From positions 18,484,237-18,548,236 of the forward strand of contig CM048844.1 in assembly GCA_026545765.1 (NCBI GenBank): DNA of 64,000 bases, written 5' to 3'. Below are positions 1 through 11,418 of the stretch, one piece after another (within the stretch, counting starts at the first letter, position 1; every line of letters starts with the position of its first letter). Under the pieces are notes generated by a model that worked only from the letters and a program-made list of their open reading frames with translations, was not told the DNA's origin and made no database searches. Origin of the DNA: Plantago major. Its lineage: Eukaryota > Streptophyta > Magnoliopsida > Lamiales > Plantaginaceae. Made by a program: the position numbers and the translations under genes.

Positions 1-460
1 TTTTATCCCATTGGATTTTTCCTAATAAGGTTTTTAACGAGGCAACATCATAAGCGCATATAATCATCTCGATATCTCCATGATTATGATCATTTGGATC
101 TGAAGAAATTATATTCAAGTGTTCGGGAAATTCTTCCACATGAAGATAAAAGTATACATCGACGAAGTTGTTCCCACTCAAGACCTACAAGAACAAGATC
201 ACATGCAAGTACAACATTTCTGCATATTTGATCATCAAATCACTTCCAACATCAGCACTTGAGAAGTTGGCCTAGAAGATTGGAATGCATGGATTCGAAG
301 ATGTAAAGTGATGCTTCAATCAGGGGAGTTGGTTACGCACTGCACTCTTTTTCCCTTAACTAAGTTTTTATCCCAATGGGTTTTTCTCAGCAAGGTTTTT
401 AATGAGGCAGTATATCTCTCGCGTACCAACCATCACCACCTCATGTTCATTCAAGGGGAG
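1..460 (+). mobile_element. 3' internal end of a small Ty1/copia element
   Basis: This non-coding stretch lies just upstream of an LTR. It ends in a purine tract (AAGGGGAG, 453-460) that would serve as the plus-strand primer. The motif 'tttttatcccattgg...aaggtttttaa.gaggca' occurs at about 2-50 and again at about 364-410, a phrase I associate with the region downstream of pol in Ale/Retrofit-type copia elements. No pol reading frame is visible, and the body of the element would lie to the left of the window. Lineage assignment is from recollection of family sequence style, not a search. Confidence 0.6.
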
Positions 461-811
461 TGTTATGGATAAATGCACATGAATTAGTGGATGAGAAGGT
501 TAATGCATACATGGGTTAGTGGATGAGAAGGTTAATGTATACATGTGTTAGTGGATGAAAGGAGTAATGCATACATAGGAATGTTAATGCATACATGTGT
601 TAGTGGATGAGAGGAGTAATGCATACATGGGTTAGTGGATGAGATGAGTAATGCATACAAGTTAGTGAAGAAGTAATTGTCTCTTCATATACTATTAGTC
701 CCTTGGTATGCCTTTTCTCTTGTATAAATACCTACCATGTACTTCCATATTGACATAAGAATGAACTCTCCATTCTCTCTTCTATGCTTATTTATTAATT
801 TTCTTTTAACA
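461..811 (+). repeat. Short copia LTR (TG...CA)
   Basis: The LTR starts TGTTATGGATAAATGC directly after the purine tract and ends near ...CTTTTAACA, about 351 bp. A TATA-like 'tataaata' lies near 724-731. The other LTR is outside the window, so the boundary at 811 (or 813) rests on the TG/CA rule only. Confidence 0.6.
480..665 (+). repeat. Minisatellite inside the small copia LTR
   Basis: About six imperfect copies of a 30-33-bp unit with core 'gttagtggatgagaagg' and 'taatgcatacatg' run head to tail. The array fills the first half of the LTR and could vary in copy number between insertions. Confidence 0.8.
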
Positions 812-1235
812 CAATTCATTATTAATGATGTAAACGAAAAAAAGTTAAGGCAAAAGATAATAAACTGAAATTAAGAATGTCCAGTCCAAGCTAAAAAAAC
901 ATTCATTGTCGCACCTAATACGAGCGTACCTCACACGACGTAAAAAAGTTAAAGGCTGAGGGGGTTCCACACACATATTTTAATAACTCAAGGGGTTTCG
1001 TGCACATTTTTCATAACTCAGGGACTAATTTATTAACTTAGGGGGCTCTCGCGCACATTTACAATAACTTAAGGGGGTATTTTGCATTTAACTCCTGCTG
1101 TCGGTATTAAAATTCGACATTTCAAAACGAATTATGTTTTGGTTAATTGAATATAATAAATTAAAATTAAAAGTGAATTACAATAACTCAGGATCCAGGA
1201 TTCGAATTTGCAGTTCGGATCTCCTGGATACGGAC
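812..1235. other. Non-coding spacer with short G-rich repeats
   Basis: No reading frame of note. Three loosely repeated phrases of the type 'ataactcaggggg...gcacattt' occur between about 980 and 1080. I see no gene. The right end grades into the truncated LINE. Confidence 0.5.
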
Positions 1236-3628
1236 TGCGACATGGCAACCCCAAGAGAGGATTTGGATTAAATTGAAAAGGCTTCAATCGGTGTTGTGAG
1301 GCCTAACCAAGAATGTGCAATAGGCGGGTCAACATGTGGTGAGTTCACGAGCCCGGCTTCAACAGCTCCAGGAAAGGCGTGTAATGAATCATTTCTGCCC
1401 CGATCTGATCCGGCAGATTAGGGAAGAGGCCCTTGAACTCGAAAAGTGGCTTAACATCGAGGAGCAAGTGCTATGTCAAAAGTCAAAGGCTGATTGGATT
1501 AAGCTCGGGGATGAAAACTCGGCTTTCTTTCACGCACAGGTTAAGGAAAAAAACCGCAGGATTGGCATACATAGACTAGAGATGGATGATGGATGGATTC
1601 TCCACAGGGACTCAGACATTGAACATGCGGTGTTGGCTTTCTATGACCAACCGATATGGTTTCCAGATCGACGTTTAGCTAAGAAGATCGAGTGTTTATT
1701 ACACATAAGGAGATTGATCCGCACTAAAGGATATTGAGACTTAAAGGCACCAGGATTGATGGATATAATCGTTCTTCTTTAATCCATGGTAGCATTCATG
1801 TTTATGCAGTCCATCGATGATTTCTACCATTGAGGATTTCTTTGACACGACAACCTTATACCCTGCCCTGAATTTCACTCTGGTCACTCTAATTCCGAAG
1901 ACACCAACTGCTACTCGAGTAAGTGAGGTACGGCCAATTGCATGCTGCACGACTATCTACAAATTAATCTCTAAAGTGCTTACTGCTCGACTAGGTAAGG
2001 TCATAAATAGCATTGTGGACGAAAGCCAGTCTGCTTTCTTACCGGGGAAGGTTATCCAGGATAATATACTGCTGGCTCAGGAACTTGTCAAAGGCTATAA
2101 CCAGAAGGGCATCTCTCCTCGGTGTATGGTACAGATGGATTTGCATAAGGCGTACGATACTGCTGATTGGAGTGCTCTGGAGATGATTATGAAAGAACTC
2201 GGCTTCCCACTATAGTTTGTTCGATGGATCATGAGTTGTGTTACAACGGTGTCATATAGGTATATTATCAATGGTGCCCCGTCGAAGCTACTTAAAGCTC
2301 GAAGAGGATTGCGTCAGGGGGACCCGCTTTCTCCATTCCTGCTTATCCATTGTGCTTATCATATTTGCACCGCGGAGTGCAAACTTTGCGGATTTTTAAT
2401 TTCAGGAAGTGTGAAAATTGCATATAACCAACCTTTGCTTTGCGGATGATCTAATGCTTTTCATGCGAGGGGATGAGAGATCGGTTCAACACCCATGATG
2501 CAACAACTACAGGTTTTTTTCTTGATTCACGTGGACTACGGCTCCAATCTGCAAAAAAAAAAGTGTGGAGGGGGGTCAGATCGAGTAGTACGCAATATTA
2601 GCTCTAATGGTTTTTTGGTCGGCATGCTTTCGGCGGGTATTTTAGTGTACCTTTATCCCACCGACGACTCACTATTCAATAATATCAATCACTAATTGAT
2701 CGTATCTGGGAGAATAAAGCATTGGACAACTCGATATTATTAGTTTATGATATGTGTGTGATTAATTTGTAAAAGAGTGTCATTACTCCATTTACCTCTT
2801 CTGTGTCTTTTCTTTTTTCCGGGTTGGATCATATTTCATCATCAATCTTGCTTTTTTTGTGGGAGTGGTAGATGGGGTACTAAGTAAAGCTTTAGTAGCA
2901 TGGACTCAAGTATGTACTCCGAGGTGTTGCGGTGGACTTAACATTATTGATCTACATGCCTGGAATCTAGCACTCCTATCCAAACTCCTATGGAAAATAC
3001 AAATGAAGGCGGATTCGCTGTTGGTTAAATGGATTCATTGCTACTACATTAAAAATCAAAATATGGAGGTTTGGTCTTCTCCCCTATGTAGTTCATCGAT
3101 CATCAAATCCATCCTCCGAGTTTGAAGTTGGGTAGGTGATACCCAAGAGTGGATCGACCTATAGCCCCTAGATTTCGATTCGGTCAATATCTATGTACTA
3201 CTACGAGGTCGACCACCAAAAGTGGAATGGTGTGATGTGATAGCCTAGAATCAAGCTCGACCCAAAGCCCTTTTCATCATGTGGTTGGCGTTGCATCAGC
3301 GTTTGGCGACAAAGGACCGACTAGCTTATTTTGGTGTCTCCACGGATGGCAAATGCAGTTTCTATGATGGAGATGAATCTATTAATCATTTATTCTTCCT
3401 TTGCCCTGGCACGTATGTGATTTTGTGTGGATGATTGACATGGATGCGGATCCCCCATCCGCGCCTTACGACTGCCCGCCTAATAATCAATCGGATACGC
3501 GCTTTATGAAGGCAAAGGAGGCAAGGCCTCGGTGTTCCGTACTCTCATGGCTGAGATATTCTATCACATCTGGGAGGCTCGAAACGGCAAGATTTTTCAA
3601 CAGCGTCCTATTGATATACAAGGAATCA
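1236..3628 (+). pseudogene. L1-type LINE ORF2, 5' portion (broken)
   Basis: Broken reverse-transcriptase gene of a plant L1-type non-LTR retrotransposon. In order: a linker before the RT domain (1336-1737, 'LKLGDENSAFFH'-like core), RT blocks at 1817-2215 including 'QSAFLPGK' and 'QMDLHKAYDTADW', 'GLRQGDPLSPFLL' in the next fragment (2231-2449), then the catalytic F-A-D-D at 2439-2450 in another frame. The zinc-binding C-terminal region follows (2859-3125 and about 3270-3420). The endonuclease domain is missing, as is usual for 5' truncation. At least five stops or shifts interrupt the frame. It is interrupted at 3628 by the large copia insertion and resumes at 19945. Confidence 0.88.
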
Positions 3629-4389
3629 TGTTGGGAAATTTGTTGGGAAATTTCTTGAGAAATTTGTTAGGAAATTTGTTAGATATTTTGTTAAGAAATA
3701 TCTGTTTAGATTTTGATCAGCAACATGATGACTTATCTTAGTCTCAGAAAGGTGATTAGTACTCTTGGTTCACTTGAACATTGTAAAAGAGTAAACTCAC
3801 TAAGTATGATAGTCTAGCTAATCTTGTATAGGATGTTAGGTCTCAAATGTAATTTTTATTTTATGAAGAGAAGACCAAGAAGAAGACATCCAAGTAGAAC
3901 AAGCTCAACGACATTGAAGACTTGAAGAAACTGCGTAAGATTACTGAAACTGTTGTTTAGATACCTTAGCCAGATATCTTGAAGACACGAACAGTTTTAA
4001 ACAAACTGTGTCACAAGAGATATCTGAGAAATAAAAGGCCTATCTGAAAACAAGGAAAGTGTCCACAGATATCTATTCTCAGATACCTTGAGCATTAACC
4101 ACATTTCTGAAAAAGAAATATATATTGCAAACAAAGTTGTTTCAATAAATAAGTGGTATCCAAGATTGAAGATAAGGACGCAAAGAATCGATAACACTAG
4201 TCTACGATACAAAGCATAGTTTCGTTGACACAACAGACAAAAGTATAGTACAATGCATTTAATGCACGACGAGATGTCGAATAAAAGCAACGACGCCTCA
4301 AGAAGACAAACTCACATAAAGATTATACACAGATATCAATAGTTTGAATTTGAGCCTAACGGATACTATTCAAACGGCACTCAAATTCA

Positions 4390-4400
4390 TCTATAAATAT
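4390..4400 (+). promoter_or_regulatory. LTR TATA box
   Basis: 'CTATAAATA' in an otherwise mixed context, conserved at the matching place in the other complete LTRs (near 18981, 40380 and 58026). It is the best candidate for the element promoter; transcription would then start about 30 bp downstream. It is absent from the LTR of copy 2, which has a deletion here. Confidence 0.65.
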
Positions 4401-4776
4401 CAACACTTAGACTGCTTGAGAAGACACCTTAGACACACGACATAACTTGAAAACGCTGAACGTCTTACTCTCTCAAAGCAAATTACTTATCCTCAAAGCT
4501 TTCTGTTGCGACCAAAGCATTTGATCTTGAGTAACACTGAAGTTCGAAGTGTCACGATCCTAAACAAGCATAGCTATCCGTGAAAGAGTTGAAGCGAAAG
4601 ATCAAGTATCCGAGATTCATTCTCTTGAACATTTATCTAAGACTTGGTCAAGAAAAGAACAAGATACCATACATTGAAAAGTGTATTAAGTATACTTGAT
4701 TCACAGAGCTATCTGAATAATCAATAAGTTATTAAAGAAGCTCATCGACAACTCAAACCAAAACCAACACCATAAT

Positions 4777-4985
4777 CGGCGTGGAGCATGTGAAGTACTT
4801 AGTTTGAAAAATCAGGGAATAACTCCAAGGTTACCGGAGTATAGGAAGTACTTGATATGGGAAACTAAGGAATAACTCCAAGGTTATTGAGTATAGGAAG
4901 TACTTAGCTTGGAAAGCTAGGGAATAACTCAAAGGTTTCTGAGTACAGGAAGTACTTGGCTGTGAAAGCCGGGGAACAACTCAGG
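4777..4985 (+). repeat. Four ~52-bp tandem repeats in the LTR
   Basis: Units built around 'ggaataactccaaggtt' and 'gtataggaagtactt' repeat at about 52-bp spacing ('gaagtactt' near 4792, 4845, 4897, 4949). The same array is present in the other LTRs of the family (for example 19370-19580 and 40740-40945), so it is ancestral to them. Confidence 0.85.
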
Positions 4986-5349
4986 GGGAACATTTGGTTG
5001 GGAACCAATTGTTTAAGAATCTTAGAATAGGATTTTTGTAAGGTGAACTCAATTATCTGTTCTAGTGAATTCTAGGTCTCTGATAGACCGAAGTGGATTA
5101 GTTGGAGGATTACGCCACCTCCAGATACCACTATACTTCTTGTGTTATTTACCTTCAGATTTTACATTTCAAAGAACACACACATTTTAATTGTTTCTGC
5201 ACTTATCTTTATTAAGTCTTCCGCGCTCTGATTCTAAGTATCAGATATCTATTCAGATATCTGAGAAATAGTTTTATTGACAAAAGTTTTAAAAGACTAT
5301 TCACCCCCCCCCTCTAGTCTTTTACTTTGCCGTTATCTGGACCAACAAG

Positions 5350-5361
5350 TGGTATCAGAGC
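5350..5361 (+). promoter_or_regulatory. Primer binding site, initiator tRNA-Met
   Basis: TGGTATCAGAGC, two bases after the LTR end. This is the standard plant copia primer site complementary to the 3' end of initiator tRNA-Met; it primes minus-strand synthesis. Confidence 0.93.
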
Positions 5362-5464
5362 AGGAGGTTCACAAGCCTTCTGCACTGAACCTAGATCCCC
5401 AGATAGGTGAAGGAACTTTGTCCATTTTTGAGGACTATTTAATTTGTGTGTTAAGTGTGCAGGT

Positions 5465-7190
5465 ATGTCTCTGAGTGATGCACCCATTCTCAAACCAGAG
5501 AATTACGAGAAATGGAAAAATAACATGATGCTCCACCTTGAAGCCATAAGTGACGAAATGATCGAAGTGATAAAGAATGGCCCAATAGTCATTCAACAAC
5601 TCAAACAAGTCATGGAGGTTTCTAATGGTAGAGACAGAGATCAAAGCGAAGGATCTTCACAAACCGATGCGTCAACAAGTGGGAGATCTACTAGTCAAGT
5701 TATTTACAAACCAAAGCCCAGAGAACTCTGGACATCGGAAGATGCCAAGAGAAATCGTCTGGATGGTCAAGCTCGTAATATCATCATCAGACCGACACCG
5801 GAGCACATACAGTGTAAACTGTGGGGTGCTAAAACGGCGAAAGTTGCCTGGCAACTGATTGAAGAAATCTGTGCCGGAACTGAGAAAACCAAAGAAAACA
5901 AGTTCGAAGTTCTCAAGTTGAAATTTCAAAATTTCAAACAAGGACCCATGAAACTCGAAGAACTTGATTTCAGATATACCACTCTCATGAGTGAAATGGC
6001 GCTTGGGAAAGAAGATACTCCCAATGTAAAAGATTAAGACTATTGTCAAGTCTTAACCACAACCGGAGCATACCAAATTCTTTTATTTTAACCAAGGAAT
6101 GCCAAATATCACTCCAGTGGAACTTTTCTCTCATCTTGCTACTGTTGATTATGAGACAACTCAAAGAGAACAAACAACTGAAAAGTTGCAAAATGTTGCT
6201 TTAATCACTCAAGGAACTTCTGAAAAGAAGAAAAGCAAGGAAGAAACTGAGGATGCTCTTGCTGCAAAGCAAATGAGCAAATATATCAGTCGAGAAATTG
6301 AAAGAAGAAAAGCCAAAGAGAAGCTGAAAAAGCATCTAGGCTCAAACTATCACCAGTACAAAAATATGCAAAGCTCGCTGAACAAGCCAGCTCAGAAAGC
6401 ATCATGTACTGAGGAAGCAGAAATTGGAAACGATATCTATTTCTATTGTCAGAAACCTGGCCACTTCAAGAAGGATTGTCCTGCCCTCAACAAACTAAGG
6501 ACAGGTGACAAGAAAGATAGGAGAATCTTCAGAAGAAGCCAGAAAGCTTTGTTAACTGAAGAAAGAAAGAAAATCCAAATTCAACTGGATGCTCTAGACG
6601 TTGAGACATATTCTGAAGATGACAATTCAGATGACTCAACCTTACTATCACCAGAATTATGTGGAGTTACTCATGATATAATCGACTTCGGCCTCAAGAA
6701 GAATGAAATGTGTGGAGTTCTTTGAAATTGACGGTCCGGACATCTCCAACATAGAAAAGCCTTATGGTGATGAGGTAACATACTTCTTGTTATACTTATG
6801 AAAGTGATGAAGAGGAAATAAAAATCTAGAAAATCTCGTGAAAGAACTTGACATCTATGAAAGAGAATTTATAATGATCCGAGCTAGAGTCGAAAACCTT
6901 GAAGAAGAAAAGAATTCTCTTGCAAAGGAAAATTCTCAATTAGTTAAAGTATTTGAGAGAAAGGATGCTGAAAATGCATCTCTCAAAGCTCGATATCCGA
7001 GACCGAAAAGTCACATAAAGAAGCAATTTGAATTACAAAAGAAATATGAAGATCTTCTTCCGAGAACAAGGAACTCAAGAAGAAAGAATTATCTTTTCAA
7101 TCTTATGCCAAAGCTAGTGACACTCTTCTCAAGTACAATCTTACTTAAGAGATCCTTGAAAAGAAAGGACTCAAGTGAATACGCATGATT
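5465..7190 (+). pseudogene. gag: gag of copia copy 1 (broken)
   Basis: Start chosen at the ATG of 'MSLSDAPILKPENYEKW', which matches the usual opening of copia Gag (UBN2/retrotransposon gag type). The frame is open to 6037, shifts, reopens at 6099-6725, then shifts again. The second part carries a zinc knuckle (6447-6479, C-x4-H-x4-C with the usual first cysteine replaced by Y or F). A third segment (6838-7188) is strongly coiled-coil ('ENLEEEKNSLAKENSQL'), as in Sirevirus Gag. The product would form the virus-like particle. Differences from the copy-3 gag cluster at CTG/CAG, so some shifts may be consensus errors. Confidence 0.85.
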
Positions 7191-7792
7191 GTTCTATCAC
7201 TACGAATAAGAGTAAGGAGAGAAGAACATTTGTATGTACTCAAAGAAGACGGTTCCCATGCAATCTATAGTATCGGTGAGAAGAAAATGATTGTTGACTA
7301 TGGTAAGGCAGTTTCGACTAAAGGTTTGTGGAAAAACTAGTCAAAAACAAAGCTGTTGCACGTCTCTCGAAAAGAAACACAACACCGAAAAGTGTAAACA
7401 CCCACAAGCTATGTCTCTCAAAAGGTAGAATTGCAGAGTGGCAAATTCTCCCATGTCACTTTTACGGAAAGAAATTGGACCAACCAGAGACTAGCAAAGT
7501 CTGAGAAAAGATCTCGAGATAGCTTCAAGTGCTCAAAGCGGTATTGGCTACAAAGGCATCGGAAAACAACTTGCTCATGAGTACAAGCAGAGCAAGAACG
7601 ATGGTAAAGCTAGAATTGCTCAAAGCAATTATCGAAGTGGAAGTTAAACCAAGCCATCGAAAATCAATGCTGTGGCTAGAAGAAATCGCAAGAAAGGCTA
7701 AGTTTGTTGAAAGCAAACTCGAAACTGACAGTATCTGAAAGCATCATATGGAGCACCTAGGAACACACCAAGGAAGAAAATAATTCTTACTA
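7191..7792 (+). pseudogene. Degraded gag-pol junction
   Basis: No long frame. Fragments at 7529-7738 match a coding segment also present on the minus strand near 54606-54840 of copy 2 (for example the 'KASENNLL..' / 'LLKAIIEVEVK' stretch), so this was coding in the ancestor. Most likely the C-terminal part of Gag and the start of the Pol precursor. Confidence 0.6.
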
Positions 7793-9298
7793 ATGATAAC
7801 ATTCATTCAAATAGAATTCCTCCTTACGTTCTGCTGCATAAAGCATATTTCAAAGAAATTCATTCAAAATGGATTCCTCTTGGAAGAACTTTTAATTCGA
7901 CGGTTCCATCAAAGATATGAGAACCTAATCTCGCTTCTGTCAGTGTGCGAATGCCTCTGGACTAAAGCACAATGGCTATTTGATAGTGGATGCGGAAAGC
8001 ACATGACAGAGACAAAGCAACCGTTGACTACAAAGCTTGCAACACAGGACCGATATCGATTTGTTTGGAGGAGAATTAAATCCTCTCAGGATTTGCAACG
8101 TCAAATTGGGGACTTTAACAATCACTGACGTATTACATGTTAAGGATTTGAAATATAATCTATTTAGCATGAGCCAGTTTGCAGACAAGGGTTTTACTAT
8201 AAAATTCAAAGCTAAATACTGCAAACTAATTGACAATGAGTCAAAGCAGACAGTCTTAGTTGGTCGGCGGAAAGGCAGTCTTTATGTTGCCGATTGGGCA
8301 TCTGCCACAATTGAAGAATGTCTCATGGTGAGTCAATCTGGTCACACAGAAGAGCACTGGTTATGGCACAAAAGAATGAGTCACTTGAACTTCAAAACTC
8401 TGAACAGACTTGTCAAGAAAGAGTTAGTGGTTGGCCTTCCCAGAACATCTTTCAGAAAGGATGGTATCTGTTCTGCCTGTCAGATGGGGAAACAATCTAA
8501 GGTCTCTTTCAAGTCCAAAATCAGACACTCTAGTGTTAGACCACTGCAACTTTTACACATGGATCTTTTTGAATCATCTGTAACTAGTTATGCAGGAAAG
8601 AAGTATGGTCTGGTTGTTGTAGATGACTTCTCAAGATTCACTTGGGTTGTCTTTACAAACACAAATCGATGCCGTGGTGGAGATACCAAACTTCTGAAAA
8701 AGCTTGAAGTCATGAAAATGACAAGGTATCTCGCAATCGTAATGCATCGAAGTTTGTCAACCAGTACATAAAGGAGTTTTGTACCTGCAAAGGTATACAA
8801 CACCAACTTTCCTCTGTAAGAACACCTCAACAAAATGGTGTTGCAGAAAGGAAAAACAGAACCCTTAAAGAAGCTGCAAGGACAATGCTAGCAGACTCTG
8901 AAATAAGTGAAATTTATTGGGTTGAAGCTGTAAACACAGCTTGCTACACTCAAAACAGATGCTTGATAAACAAACACCATGACAAGACCCCCTATGAAAT
9001 CTTGGTTGGTAGACCCCCTAATATCAAACATCTGAGAGTATTTGGTTGTAGATGTTTTGTTCTAAACAATGGGAAAGATTATCTGAGAACATTTCAACCA
9101 AAGGCAGATGAAGGTGTATTTCTTGGTTATTCCACAAATAGCAAAGCCTACAGAGTTTACAACAAAAGAACAAAGAAAATTGAAGAATCAATTCATGTTG
9201 TATTCTATGAAGGAAATAAGAAAACACCTCCTAATGATGAAATCTCAGAAAGGTTCAAAGAACTATTACTGAGGGATTCTAAAGAAGAATCCTCATAA
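7793..9298 (+). pseudogene. pol: pol: protease and integrase (broken)
   Basis: Protease: 'WLFDSGCGKHMT' with the catalytic D-S-G at 7982-7990. A shift near 8100 leads into the integrase zinc-binding region ('HWLWHKRMSHLN' then 'CSACQMGK', H-H-C-C) at about 8343-8490. The catalytic core follows ('LLHMDLFES' and 'VVVDDFSRFTW' supply the two aspartates, 'NGVAERKNRTLKEAAR' near 8835 the glutamate), with a shift between 8700 and 8830. The C-terminal part (8885-9298) shows 'KTPYEILVGRPPNIKHLRVFG'-type residues. Integrase precedes RT, which defines copia. Stop at 9296 is caused by an inserted foldback (next entry). Confidence 0.9.
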
Positions 9299-9538
9299 AG
9301 GAAATTCCTCATCATGTCTGTGAGTCATCTTGTTGTTACTAGGCATTTCAAGCTTTTCTACGTCAGAGTCATCCTCACTTTCCACTCAGAAAGGTTCAAA
9401 GAACTATTACTGAGGGATTCTAAAGAAGAATCCTCAGAAAGGAGAAACATCATTATGGAAAGTGAGGATGACTCTGACGTAGAAAAGCTTGAAATGCCTA
9501 GTAACAACAAGATGACTCATGCATATGATGAGGAATTT
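9247..9538 (+). repeat. Foldback plus duplication inserted in pol
   Basis: 9301-9384 is an inverted copy of 9456-9538. In addition a ~50-bp direct repeat ('tcagaaaggttcaaagaac...') occurs at 9246-9295 and 9387-9437. Copy 2 (minus strand, about 52920-53050) reads through this place without the extra ~140 bp. The structure fits a template switch during DNA or reverse-transcriptase synthesis. It breaks the pol frame in copy 1. Confidence 0.88.
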
Positions 9539-11418
9539 CTATGAGTTTTCCGTAAATGGAACAGTTATCGAGAACCTTCATCATGAAGAGGTATCTGAAA
9601 ATAAGATTGCTGAAATGCAAGTTCCAGATATCTCTAACACTGAAAAAGTGTCAGATATCCATGACATTTCCCATATGTCAGATATCTCAGATACTGAGAA
9701 AGTATCGAATCATAATCTTAGTGATTCACATTCAAATCACTTGGATATTGACCCTACTAGCACTAAACCTATGATGAGATGGATCAAAGATCATCCTGCA
9801 AAGGATGTAATTGGACCAATCAATCAAGGTGTTAGGACTAGGAGAGCAATAGCTGAAAATGTTAATTCTCTCTTTGGATGTTTCATCTCGAATATTGAAC
9901 CCAAAAATATAGAAGAAGCATTAGGAGACCAAGACTGGATCTCTGCAATGCAAGAAGAGTTGGATCAATTTGAGAGAAACAAAGTCTGGAAACTAGTTCC
10001 ATTTATAGAAGGAATATCTGTGATTGGAACTAAATGGGTTTTCAGAAACAAGATGAATGAATCTGGTGAAATAACCAGAAACAAAGCAAGATTGGTTGCC
10101 AAGGGATTTACCCAGACTGAAGGCTTAGATTTTGACGAGTCATATGCACCAGTTGCCAGATTGGATGCAATAAGACTCTTTCTAGCCTTCAGACTCATAA
10201 AGATTTCAAAGTTTATCGATGGATGTCAAAAGTGCATTCTTAAGCGGTGAACTTGCGTAAGAAGTTTATGTTGAGCAACCACCGGCTTTGAAGTTTCCTC
10301 GAAAGTAGAATGGTCTATAAACCATGTAAAGCTCAGATGGATCAAACAGGCTCCAAGAGCATGGTATGACACTTTGGCCAAATATCTTCTGGAAAGTGGT
10401 TTCAAGAAAGGTGAAGTTGATAAAACTTTATTTACCTTAAATCATGACGGGAAACTACTCTTAGTTCAAGTATATGTTGATGACATCATATTTGGATCTA
10501 AGGACAAGCAACTTTGTAATGACTTTGCAAATCTCATGAAAAGCAAGTTTGAGATGAGCATGATGGGAGAAATGAATTATTTTCTAGGATTGCAAGTCAA
10601 GCAACTCAATGATGGAATATTCATTAGTCAAACAAAGTATGCAAAAGATATGCTCACAAAATTCAATCTTAAGCCTTCTGAAAAGAATGCTAAGATACCT
10701 ATGAGCATTGGAACCAAAATGACCTATACTGAATCAGATAAAAGTGTTGAAGAACATAAGTATAGGAAATTGATAGGTTCACTACTTTACCTCACTGCAA
10801 GTAGACCTGATATTCAATATGCCGTTGGAGTATGTGCTAGATTTCAGACAAATCCAATGCAAACACACTACAACATTGCTATGAAAATATTAAGGTATGT
10901 AAAGGGTACAGTAGATGTAGGATTGTGGTATCCTAAAGAAAGTGGATTGAGTTTAGCTGGGTACTCGGGCCGATTATCTTTGGATCATCGCTGATAGGAA
11001 AAGCACCTCAGAACTTGTCGGGTACTAGACTTATCTCATGGTTTAGCAAGAAGCAAAACTCAATTGCAACTTCTACCACAGAAGCTGAATATATTGCTGC
11101 TGGTTGTTGTGCAACACAAATTCTGTGGATACAACAACAACTTAAAGACTATGGACTCGATGAGAAAAAACTCCCATTTTCTGTGACAACACAAGTGCTA
11201 TTGCGATTACACAGAATCCTAAATTTCATGCCAGAACAAAGCACATTGATGTTAGACATCACTTCATCAGAGACCATGTTGAAAAGGGCAATATAGAGAT
11301 ACTCAAGATTGGAACTGAAGACCAACTTGCAGATATCTTCACTAAGCCACTATAAGAAAGTAGATTCTTAGCCTTAAGACATAGTCTTGGACTAATGGAA
11401 CTACCAATGAACTGAAAG
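9387..11418 (+). pseudogene. pol: pol: reverse transcriptase and RNase H (broken)
   Basis: After a low-complexity acidic linker with repeated '[10 protein letters not shown]' blocks, the RT domain begins near 9900 ('[20 protein letters not shown]', '[15 protein letters not shown]', '[11 protein letters not shown]'). A shift at about 10200-10370 interrupts '[11 protein letters not shown]'. The catalytic Y-V-D-D is at 10473-10484 ('[12 protein letters not shown]'). RNase H continues through '[16 protein letters not shown]' and, after another shift, 'STTEAEYIA' (about 11081) to 'DQLADIFTKPL' (about 11320-11352). The last frame ends near 11418. At least four shifts or stops; not functional as read. 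Confidence 0.9.

Larger units (their letters stand above)
3629..5347 (+). repeat. 5' LTR of copia copy 1
   Basis: 1,719 bp, starting TGTTGGGAAATTTG and ending TGGACCAACA. It contains a TATA box, four tandem ~52-bp repeats and a C homopolymer before the end. Compared with the 3' LTR (1,753 bp), differences concentrate at about 4150-4800, mostly at CTG/CAG sites, while the last 500 bp are nearly identical. Confidence 0.95.
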
